Shown here one piece after another: positions 35,801-47,800 of a stretch of 64,000 nt of DNA. The position numbers were made by a program, and so were the translations under genes. Under the pieces are notes generated by a model, which saw only the letters and a program-made list of their open reading frames with translations, was not told the DNA's origin and made no database searches. The first letter of the stretch is position 1, and each line of letters starts with the position of its first letter. Location of the stretch: the NCBI RefSeq assembly GCF_018320785.1, contig NC_054881.1, positions 24,800,275 through 24,864,274 of the forward strand. Direction: 5' to 3'. Origin of the DNA: Cheilinus undulatus (Eukaryota; Chordata; Actinopteri; Labriformes; Labridae).

Positions 35801-38800
35801 CATACATGGTTATTGGACATAGAGGCAGAGTAGACATAACTATACAAACTTAAAAAGTATAGTAACACTTAAGGTCATATTTGTTGACCAAAATGTTTGA
35901 TTTGTAGAACTGAGAGGGACACTTTGTTGGACATACAGTTATTGACTGTATGTACGTTTGTTCTGTTTAAGGCAGGACCCAACAGCTGACCTTATGCCAG
36001 CTGAAATTATTTTTTTGTGTTCATCCTCATTCATTAAACTTTAATGTGTCTTTTAAGACTGAGGTTTTATGCCTTGAGTGCATTCTGATATTGACATACC
36101 AGTATTGCTAACATGAATTTGAAAATGTTGGCATACTGGCATCTGGGCTGTCACCGAAATTCGGTATTATGAATCCCTGACAGTACATTTTTCTCAGAAG
36201 CGTGAATTTACCCTGTAATTTTGACTGTGTTCACTAGAATACATCCAGACTATAATGATGATGGAGGAGTCTGTGCAGCATGTTGTCATGACAGCCATCC
36301 AGGAGGTAAACCATTCTGCTTTTAAGATCATTATGAATGATTTTTTTTATGATTATTTTTTATTTAGTAATGACATTAAATAGGTAATATATATTTGAAA
36401 TGTCTTAAAAATTGTTTAACGATTGGGATCAGTGGGTAATCCTGCACAGGTTTAAGATTGACATTTAAGTCCTGTTGCTCTGATTTTGTTTTTTAAACTT
36501 AACCTTTTATGGACTTGTTCTCTGTGTTTCCATAGCTGATGAGTAAAGAGACTCCAGTGACAGGAAATGACTCATATGTGGATATAGACAGACAGGTATG
36601 TAGACTTCACACTAGAGCTTCTATCTGAAACTGTTAAATAATTTCTTTTTTAGCAGTACCATCAGTATGATCTAAACACTTTGTTTTAATCAGTAGTATT
36701 TGTATTTGTGTTCTTAGCTGAAGAAGACAGTAGAGGAGCTAAATGATGCTTTGGCTACCAAGGAAGAGATCGCCCAGAGGTGTCGTGAGCTGGACATGCA
36801 GGTTGGTTTGATGCAGCTGTATGGCCATGGTGTTTAAGACTTTCTGAATTCTGGTTTTGTACAAAAAAGCACACAGCATGCCTGAAAATGTAATACGATT
36901 GGAGGCTAGATTTTAGTTAATACTGTGGCATATCTTTGGATAAACTGCGATTGATTGAGTTATTTAAATGTGTATAACATGATTATTTCAGTACAAATTG
37001 TTTCAAGTTTCCAAAGAGTCAAAAAAATAAATTAAATATAAATTTAATCAGAAATAAGAATAGATCAACATGTAATGTAGGCAGAGTGTCATTCATGAAG
37101 AGTTAGCTTCATGATACAATAATGCCATTTGAAGCTAAAATACATCTTAAAAATCAAGCACTTCCGTTTATACTACATACAAGGTATGGCTATAGAAAAT
37201 GAGACTTGTACACTAATACAATGTTATTGAACATAATCATTTTTCAGTGTCTTTCTCCTTCAATACACTCCCCTTCTGCATCACCATGCCACTGTATTTG
37301 AGTCTTCCATTGATCAAAGCAGTGCAGTAGGTCATTTTTGGACAGTTTTCCTCAGAACCTCTGTTGTTCTTTCTTAACTTCTGACACAGACTCAATATGT
37401 GTTTCTTTGAGAACAGACTTGATTGTAGGAAAAAGGGAAAAGTCACACGATGCTAGATCAGGTGAATAGGGATTTTTGAGCCAGAAACTGCATTACCAAG
37501 AGCACAGTGTAAGCTGGCATGTTGTCTTGATGAAGAATGAATACACCTTTTCACAACTGTGGTCTCCTTCTTCTGACTTTTTCTCATAGTTTTTTTCTAG
37601 AACCTGTTTGTAATATTGTTGATTTACCCTTCTGGAACCCACTCCTCCAAAATTGTACCCTCAGTGTCAAAGAAAACAATCCAACACGGCCTTGAATTTG
37701 GACTTGCTTTGTTGTGCTTTTTCCTCAATGATGACGATGGTGTTGATGACATGATGGTGTGTTCAAATTTTAATGCAAAATTTGCTGAACTGTCTCTTTA
37801 TCAGTGAAGACAATTTCTGCTGTTGTTTTTATACTGATTTATTGATCATTTTGAATGATTTTAAAACATTTTTAAAAAATTTTTGGAAGTTTTTGATGTG
37901 CATAGGCGCTCAGAATGTTGATCGTCCTTGACATTCTCTCTGCCTTCACAAATGTTTTGTGCCATTCAAACACACGTGCACATGACATGGAGTGTTCCCC
38001 TTACACATCAGTTAATGTACCAAAAGATTCTGCTTCTGTTTTGTTCAATTTTACCAAAAATTTCAAGTTAATGCATTGCACGGCTTTTAAGTGAATCGTT
38101 TTCTGATGCCTTAACAAAAACATATGCACTTCAGTCAGTAACTAGCAGTGAAATAAAGACATCACTTAATGGAAACGTACATCAGTTGTGCATGAATACC
38201 CAGCCTTTGATATATAAAAATTGATGTGACTGTGAACCAGGTGGTTTTATCCTCATAAGTGCAGTCTCATTATTTAATACCCATACCTTGTATGATGAAA
38301 ACACTGTAGACAAATGAGTTTTAAATATTTTGTGTAGTACCTTAAAATCCAGTGTACAAGCCACACCTTTAATACCCTTTTTTCTTGTATAATGTCAGGA
38401 CCAATTACATACTAGTATAAGCATCAAGTGCATGCAGCTGCCATATCACACCATCAAAAATTCGCCTCATTCAGAGTGTATTGCAAACAGCCGCTTCATT
38501 GCACAGATTATGCTGGAAAATGTATGTCAAAGACCAGACTGGTATGGTGTAGCACCATTTATAAACCACTTTTTTTTCCTCATTAGGCCATAATAGTGAT
38601 TTTAAAGAAAAGCGGAGGTATGGAGTTAGAGTTTCTCAACTACCATACTGTAGCTAGTAGGTGCGCAAACTCTATACTAGGGCTGAATGATTTGGAAAAA
38701 TAATTGTAATGGGACCCCCCCCCCCCCAAATTGCTATTGTGATTTAATATGTTAATTAATAAGTTCCCCCATCCTATGTATTTTACAACAGAAACAAACG

Positions 38801-41800
38801 ATAATTCATTTTATATGATAATGAACACAATATTTGGTGGGTTAGAAAAAGGCAGAACAATTCTGGAGAAATATCTAATTGCTATCAGTCTAACTCATTG
38901 CAAACTCAATTTGAATGGTTGTTTGAAAGGCATAATGTTTTTTTCCTCATTTTTAGTAAGACAATTGTATACAGCAACAAGGAAAGTAGGATTTTTTGTA
39001 AACTATTCTAAAAAAAATGGACACTTGAATGTTTGCATAATGTGTAGAGTGAAACATCTCTGCTGCAAAAAAGCTTAAAACTTGTATTTTGATACACATT
39101 TCAATCAAAAAATATTGTACCTTCTGCGATTTGAAAATTGCAGTGGGCCATATTGGTATTTAATTGAAATTTTGATTAAAAACTTAGCCCTACTCTAAAT
39201 TGAATCAGCAGATGGTACTAAACTGCACATTATAGATCTAGCAACAACAAGGAAATTGTTTAAACCTTTTATTTCACCACCCTGAGTGTGCCCGCTTTTG
39301 TCTGATCTTGGAACCTCAGCATTTTTGAGTACTTGCATGGAAGAGTCCAGAAACAGACGGTGGCTTATATAACAGGCTGACCTGTATTCTGGATTTTACG
39401 GTAACTGAAGTGCTAAGAAATGTACCTAAAAGTTCATGTTAAGAACAATGTATGGAAAAAATAGCATGTTATATATACCCCAGTAGTCCTTCTTCCACTA
39501 AATTAAATGTTTTTTTCTCACCATTTCTGTAAAAGATTTTTAACTCTTACTATCTGATTGTTCATACTTAATATATCTACAGCTTTTCTTTCCAGAATAC
39601 TTTAAAAGCAGCTCCCTTTTTTGCATAAATATACTGTTGCCTCAGTGGAAACGTTTCTATAATATATTCTAAACTTTCTTAATCATCAGATTTAAATATT
39701 TTTATTTCGACAGTCTTAGCTATTGACATTTTTTTGTGTTTTGATGAACTAATGACAGCAGATGACTGTTTAACTGACATATTAGTCAACATTTGTGTTC
39801 TGTTAAGTTTATTTTTGCAGAAAATGGAGCTGTAGTTTAAAGGTTACATTCTCTCTCCTGTTGTGTCTCCTATTTCCTGACTATTTCAATACTGTGCCTT
39901 GCTTTAAAGGCCCTCCATGTCCAAGAAGAGCGTGATAGACTGAGGTTAGAGTTAAATGAGCTAGAAGAGAGGGTAAATCCAATCTTTCTTTTCTTCCTGT
40001 CTCTATTTTACATTAATGGTGTGTTGTGTGTCTAATAGTCCTGGATTTTTTTCAGTCTGCTTGCACCAGCATCCCCTCTGGAATCCAGACCCCCTCCCCT
40101 CCTCTCCTGATTATGTGTGCATGTTTATGTGTACACGTTTGTGCACAAGTGTTTGTGCACCGTGTACATGTGGTCCTCTCGGGGCACACCAGCCACAGCT
40201 GCAGTTTTTATGTGGGTGTGTCAGTTGTCACCCCATCACTAATTACCCTCTGCCTTCTGACCTTTGTGTGTTTCATGCTCTACCACAGCAGCACTAGAAA
40301 GTATGAGTTTGTGGCTTTTGGACAAAGGAAGGCATCATTTCTCTTGACATGCTGAACAAATGCGACATTTTTACAGGAAAATTGTTACCATTTATTATTC
40401 TAAAAGATCCTTCTATTTAGCTTTTGCTTTAAAACACAAACCTGTCAGTACAGTACACAACACAAGTTTTTATTTGTTGGAATCAAGTGTTTTTATAACA
40501 CCTTATTCTCTTTTTGAGAATTAATACAGCTAAATTGAATCCATTTTCCTTTTTGAGCTGTGAAAAAAATCATAATAATGCTACTTTTTGCTCAAAACTT
40601 CCACATGGCAATGCCACAACCTTTTGAATCTGATACATTGGATTCCTAAATGCTAAAATGTATCAGGTGTAGTAAAATGTCAATTTATGGTTTAAAACAA
40701 AGTTTAGCAGAAAATATAGGTCAGTTCTTTGAGTTTTTGAAGGGCACTAGGCTTTTATATTAGTCTCATTCCAAGATGAACAGCTTCTGCTTTGCTCTGT
40801 GTGGAGTTTGATTTCCTGTCAATCACATTGAGAAGACAACATCAAACCAGCCCTCTCTGCCATGTTAGAGTTTATTGGTTTGCCTTGATAAGGTGTTTAC
40901 AGTGTGCTTGCTGTATTACCAGAGTGGAGTGATTGAAAATAACTGCATTGGTTGATTGCACATATGCTTGAGACCCTCAGTTTTAGATTTCATGGAACCA
41001 TTTTTTCTAACTTGTCTCCTTTCTTCTCCTCTCTTCTCTACATCTGAACATCCTTTCCATCCTCCCCTCTCTTTACCCCTCATGCTCATTCTCATCCCTC
41101 TGTTTTTTAACCCCTTTCCCACTGATTTTCACCTCTTCATCTCATTCCTTACATTCTCTCTCCTCATCTGAATCAATTTATCTTCATACTGAACCATTTC
41201 TTTCTGCCCTTTCTATTCCTTTTTCTTTTTTTATTTCCACTCTTTTTCTTCCTTTTTGATCTCTTCTGTCCCAAAGGTCGCAGCCCTTCAAGAAGAAAAG
41301 AGTAGTTTGCTTGCTGAAAACCAGGTCCTGATGGAGAGACTTAACCAGTCTGACTCCATAGAGGATATAAACAGCCCTGCTGGCCGCAGACACCTCCAGC
41401 TGCAGACACAGCTGGAGCAACTACAGGAGGAAACTTTCAGGTACAAGGATAAAATGAACATAAAAAGAAGACATGAGTGGACTGATGTGGATGTCACAGA
41501 TTTTCAGCTCTTATGTGTGATAATCGTTCTTTCTTTGTAGGTTGGAGGCAGCAAAAGATGACTACCGGATCCGGTGTGAAGAACTTGAGAAAGAGCTGTT
41601 AGATGTTAAATCACAGAATGAAGAGCTTACGTCCCTGGCTGATGAGGCCCAGTCTCTTAAAGATGAAATGGATGTCCTCAGGTAAGACAGGGATGCAGTA
41701 TTTAACTCAAGTACATATGATGTTTATGTTGCACTTCAATTAGTTTGCAGTGTATAGAAAATGCTTGGATTTTATTCTAAAGATTTTGGAGGTAATGAAA

Positions 41801-44800
41801 GTTTTTCTTGTGCTTTTTATAATTTCTTTGAAGCTCCATCACACTGATTATTAAAAAATAAGTATTGCTGACAAAACCAAGATTGTGGTACCCTGATACG
41901 TGATACAGATGACTCAAGTACTGTTGCAGCAACTACTAATGGAACTGAACACTGGGATTGAAAAACAAAAGTTGACTTAAAAGAAAAAATATATTTTGAG
42001 CGCTTTTTCTGTTATTTCATACTTCTGTTGTCTCTGGTGTGTTGCCACAGAAACAAAGCCTTTCCTTTGTAGATGAATCGCAAATAAAAGCACCTGTTGT
42101 TTACCTCTCAGGCATTCATCAGACAAAGTGTCAAAGCTGGAGGGAACAGTGGAACACTACAAAAAGAAACTGGAGGATATGGGGCTCCTCAGGAGACAGG
42201 TGAACTATCATACACAGAAAGCGGACAGAAAAAAAAACCTTATTTAATAGGAATAGTCCCACATATTTTGTTCAAAACATCAATTTAAAACATCACTCCA
42301 GTTTAGGATACAACTGGCAATAATGTTAAGTTACACAGCAAAATGTGAACGTATATTTTTGTCTTTTTTGTTATAGAATAAACTTATGGAGGAGAAGAAC
42401 ACAGCGTTAATGCAGACAAATGTTGGTTTAGAAGAAGAGCTACGGAAGGCGAATGCAGCAAAAAGCCAATTGGAGACATACAAGAGACAGGTACCCAGGC
42501 ATCTTGTGACTCATTATAATTTGCATGGCCTCTGATTGCTATATGTACCCCAGCTATCACCTCTCATAATACTTACATACACGCTTTTAGTGCTAATGAC
42601 TGCTCATTAACTGCTGGTTTCTTTGCAGATGGTCGAACTCCAGAACCGGCTGTCTGAAGAGTCTAAAAAGGCAGACAAGATGGAGTTTGAGTACAAACGG
42701 GTCAAAGAGAAAGTGGACGCTTTACAAAAAGAAAAAGATGTATGTACAACTCATTTTACTTCTACAAGTAAATCAAAACAAATTTTGTATATCTAACCAG
42801 AATAATTTAAAGCAGAAAGGTGTGTCTGACTTCTTAATGTAGCACACTGTTTGATAAGTAGGAATATACCGCAGCTTTAGAAAATTAGTGGATTGATTGA
42901 AGGATTCAGTATGCACTTTGGAGATTTTGAATTCTACTACTCTCTATCGGACCATTTCTGTTCTAACTTCTTTCACCTCTTGTTTCTCCTTTTTAGCGTA
43001 TGCGGACGGAGAGGGACTCTCTGAAGGAGACTATTGAGGAGTTGCATTGTGTGCAAGCCCAGGAGGGACAGCTTACATCAGGTAGACAGTGGTTCCTAAA
43101 CAGAGGCTGAGCTGGCACTTCTCTTAAGAAGTGAGGCCTGTGGTCCCTGGGATGGGGGTGGCTAGAAGAAAACAATGTACAGTGTTTTTCAATGCAACCA
43201 AAACTATGCAAATTTTGTGAAAGGACGTCCAGGTACTGCTAACAATAAATCTACACCAGACATAACAACTAAACAAAGGGAGGAAAAACATCACATGTAT
43301 ATGTAGTTCTCATTTTTACCTATGCAGTGAAGAGAGCCGCACTCTGTCCTTTGCCTTGCCATGTGAGAGGTTTTTGTGGAGTTGCCTCAATCAAGACAAA
43401 ATATGAATCAAAGCTGGACACTGAGAATGAAGTAAAGCTGCCAGTCTAACAGCACAGAAGCTCAGCAGCGCATAACAAGCTCAGAATGTAATTGAAATTA
43501 TAGCAGGACTGTAAGCATAACTTTTAAAAATGTATCATTTTTAAGGAGTTGATTTAGATTCAAACACATCTGTTTAAAGCAATGATCTATTGACATCCTG
43601 AAAATGTGGAAGTTTTATGTTGCAGGAATACTTTTAGTTGCGTTCACTGTGATAGCCACTTATTTTTCTCAGTTTGTTGTTACTTACTGAAGTAGCTATT
43701 CTGTGCTTTTTGCAGAAAAATATTGTAGCAAAACCCTTAAACTTCAGGAATCCATAAGCTGAGAGCATTACTGACAGGGTTTTCAGTGTATATCAGTGTT
43801 ATGTTAATGTTTTGATGTGTGTGGTTGTGGGTAGGTCGACTTCAAAATGTTTAAATTGTTATAATCTGCCAAAGAGGGACCCGGCAGAAAAAAGTTTGGA
43901 ACCACTGTTTTAAGTGGAATATGGCTACTTTTTGTTTACCATGCAATAACACTGACTTCTATATGTTTTAGGTTTGTTCCCGTTGACAAGCAATGATGGC
44001 TCTGATTCTTTGGCTGCAGAGATCACCACCCCAGAAATTCGGTATGAATTTATATCCGTGTGATTTTTTTGGTTTGTTGATGATATGAAATTTTTTGGAA
44101 CATATTTAGTACTTACCTGCTGCAGATAAGTAAATGGTGAGGCCTTTATGGGGGAGAAATATGACATCAAAGTACTGCATGTGTCAATAAGAAGGATTTG
44201 AGTTTTGGTTCAAATGGATTGTCATCCATATTTTTTCAAAAGTAGTTTGTTTCCAAAGATGAATGGTATCTTATGCTGGGATTTTGCTGCTCAAACACAC
44301 CTCAGCTGGTTCCCCTGCAGGTGTTTCTGAGCTTGTCTGTGTGGGTACCCGTCAGTGTGTTTTGAGTTTAGTTTGTCTGTCATGTTGTTGTTCAGTTTGC
44401 AGTCAGATGGTGTTTATTGCCTGTCCCTCTTCTTTTCTCTTCCGTTGTAAGGTAGACGAGTTTGGCCTGTCTGTAGTGACTTATGTAATAGTAGAGTGTG
44501 TGAGAGTTACATCAGCTTGACTGCTGCTTTCCAAGAGGGCTGGGTTCTCTGCTGGCAGTATACTGTGCCTGGTTATTTATTGAACCAAGAATTTACCTTG
44601 TAATTCTTGTCTACTAAAATCTAAAAATAGGAAAAAAACGATTAGAATCAAGGTAACCAGGTGCAGGCCAGCTATTCACAACACTCAATTCAGTTCAATT
44701 CAAACCTTTATTTATTCTTAAATGGACATTGAGGTATCCCTCATTTCCAGTGTCATCAAGATTACAAGCACATTAAAACAAGCAAGAAAAAACAACAGTC

Positions 44801-47800
44801 AAAACCAGCAGAAATCAATCAAAACAATCACATTTGGAAACAAAATGACTGGAAACCAAGGTCTTAAACTCTGCAAGAGAGGTTAGGACTTCAGTCTTTA
44901 GAGTTTGTTGGAGTTTGTTCCATGAGCTTGGAGCATCGAAGGAAAATGCAGTTTTACCAAGTTCAGTAAAAGCTCGGGGAACTGTAAGAACTAACCAACC
45001 AGTGGAGCCGGTCGTGTTAGAGCTTGAACTCCACTCCAACAAGTCTAAGATGTAAGGTGGTAGTTTTCCAATGAAGGCTTTAAAAATGTATTAAAAAACA
45101 ATGTCTGTTGCGCCTGTTTTCAAGGGAGGGTCAACCAGCCTTCTCATATAGGACACAATGATGAGTGCTGTATCCATCACCAGTTATAAATCTAAACCAG
45201 AGTGATAGACAGTGTTCAAGAGCCTGAGCGTTGAAGCTGCTGCATGCCTGTAAATTACATCTCCATAATCAATAACTGAAAGGAGCACAGCTTCAACTAT
45301 TCTCTTCCTACAAGACAATGGAAAACTTGATTTATTTCTGTACAGGAAGCCAATTCTCAAGAAGTGCTCAAGAAGTACTGTAAGGATGATGTATTGAAGG
45401 CTGGAGTGATGTCATTTGCTGTAAGATAATGCAATACTGATATTTCATCCAAGATATAAAGTAGAGAGAAAAATCATGATATGAAATTAGCAGCTGTCTT
45501 TTGGGGATTCATGTCAGTTGGTTTTCTGAGGGTGCGAAAACTCTTCATTCAGCCAGATTCCTCCTTTTTAAGCAGTATCTGCGATAGATCAGTCGGGTCT
45601 TTCTGTAAAATATAAAACAAGAAAAAACATGTCTGACTGTAGTTTTTATCTCACTCTGCTATAGAATAGCAGAATCAGACCTCTACCAGAAGAAATGTAG
45701 TTGTGCTTACATAATAATTTATCCAGAAAGCGATATTAGGAGATTCTCTCAAGTCTTCAACTGCTTTTCCTGGCCGACCCTCTTCTGACTAGCAGCTGTG
45801 AGTTCATCTGGAAACATTTAGCCAGTTCCTCAACAGGAATCGAGTCAACAACCACACCCTCAAAAATTTGATCTAAGAGATGGTTCGGGTAAAGTTTTTG
45901 TAGTATCAAACAAGCTTATGTGTTCGGTGCCTGGACTGATGATTGAAATGACGGACATGCTTTTCTTAAAAACAAGTAAAAACACTCTGACACGTTTAAA
46001 GTATGACCAAGCTCTTACATTGTGATAATGTTTTCATACAAAGAGACTGTCTGCTGTCACCACATCCTTATCTTTCTGTTTTGTGTATTTTACTTTTTGT
46101 ACATTTGCGTATTCTTATTTTGATTTTATTGTGGCAAAAATGTTAACAAATGGAGTAAAAGTCGATCAGATCTACTGAAATTAAACTGAACTTGTGCAGA
46201 GGAAGAGCAACAAATTTAAACTGTGTACTTGCAATCATCTTGTTTCTTTGCAGAGAGCATTTGATTCGTCTGCAACATGAGAACAAGATGCTGAAGCTGG
46301 CCCAGGAAGGATCAGACAATGAGAAGATTGCACTGTTGCAGAGTCTACTGGAGGACTCTAACAGGAGAAATAATGAACTGGAGACAGAGAACAGGTCAGT
46401 AAAGACAACAGAAACATGCAGCCAGGCAGCATTGGCACTAAGAGATAAACCTTTTTACAGTTGCCCTGGAAAAAGACTTAAAGGCCTGACTTGATGGTGC
46501 TCATGCTCATCTTTAAATGTATAAGAAAAATCAAAATAAAAATCTAGTAAAACTCTAAAAGCTTTTGGTGTATTTCTGCACTTTCAAGAGCTACATTTTC
46601 AGTGTGAGCTGTTTCTTTGTGTTGGAACATGGATCAATCTCACATTTTTCCTACAAAGCATTTCTTTGTCTGTACTGGAATGTCAGTGAAAAGCGGCCTC
46701 CTCAATGTTTAATCCACCACTGTTCAGCTTTCATTTTGTTCAGTGTTATATTAAAATCATATTTTAGACTTAAATTTGGTGCCTTTCATTTAGGTTAATA
46801 AACCAGCGCCTGATGGAAGAGCAGAGCCAAGTAGAGGAGCTACAGAAGAGTCTTCAAGAACAGGGTTCCAAAGCAGACGATGTGAGTCACTTGTTCTACA
46901 TTTATATGTTCAGTTCATGGATTAGGCCATCACATCACTCCTGGTTAACAAGTCAAACAATTAAAAGCAGTACAACTCTCCTTCTGAGGGCTTATTTTCT
47001 CATCTCTTGACTTTAAAAGATGTTTTAAACTATTACGTTTATTTGTATAGCTCTTTTGTAGATTTAAAATCATGAACTTTTTGCTTACTGTTTTCAGTTG
47101 GAATTTTTTGCAGCCCACCATCATTGTAAATCCTGCCTTAAACATTTACCTTTTCACTTTAGATGATCAGAAAAAGTATCTACGTATCTTATGCATGCTC
47201 TGACTTGAACAAAATAAGAAAAAAAAAACACATGCTGGCAAAACTGATCACTCTGAGATTTATGTAGAAGGGGGTAGTGTCAAATGACGGCTACAAAGAT
47301 GGGATAAGATATTGACTTAAAAAACATATTAGACCATCCACGTGTAACATTTCTTGAAAATAAGTGAAGTACTCATGCAATTTCTTTTAAATCATGCTCC
47401 AACTGTCAGACTATAGTAAGTACATTTTTTGCAATTTATGAAATATTCCCCCTTGTTAGATGATCTAAATCAGGGTGTGCGATTAGTCTTTTATGTCCTC
47501 CAACAAATGTGTAGTGTCTCAGAATGTAATCCATTTGCACATTGTTAAAAAGAGAACATAATCATCTGTTTATGCTGTGTAGAGCATGTCTTTTTACACA
47601 TGTCAATGATAAGTAATGTAACAGCCAGGAAACCCCTCTACTTGGCAAATTTTAGCCGTGTACCATGCATTTTACTGCTGTTGTGCATATATTACACTGA
47701 GATGCTACACACAAGAGAGCTTTATCCTCTTCACCTGGAGTCAGAATTTCTCAGCTCTTCTTTTCCTGTTAGAGGTAGAAAAGCATTTCCTAGAAAACCT

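Noticed and set aside
38749-39078. 109-codon plus-strand frame
   Set aside because: Entirely inside the hAT MITE at 38,678-39,192.
40016-40355. Cysteine-rich 93- and 109-codon overlapping frames
   Set aside because: They arise from a TG/CA-rich stretch directly after the candidate hook3 exon. Both frames are open for compositional reasons and resemble no secreted Cys-rich family.
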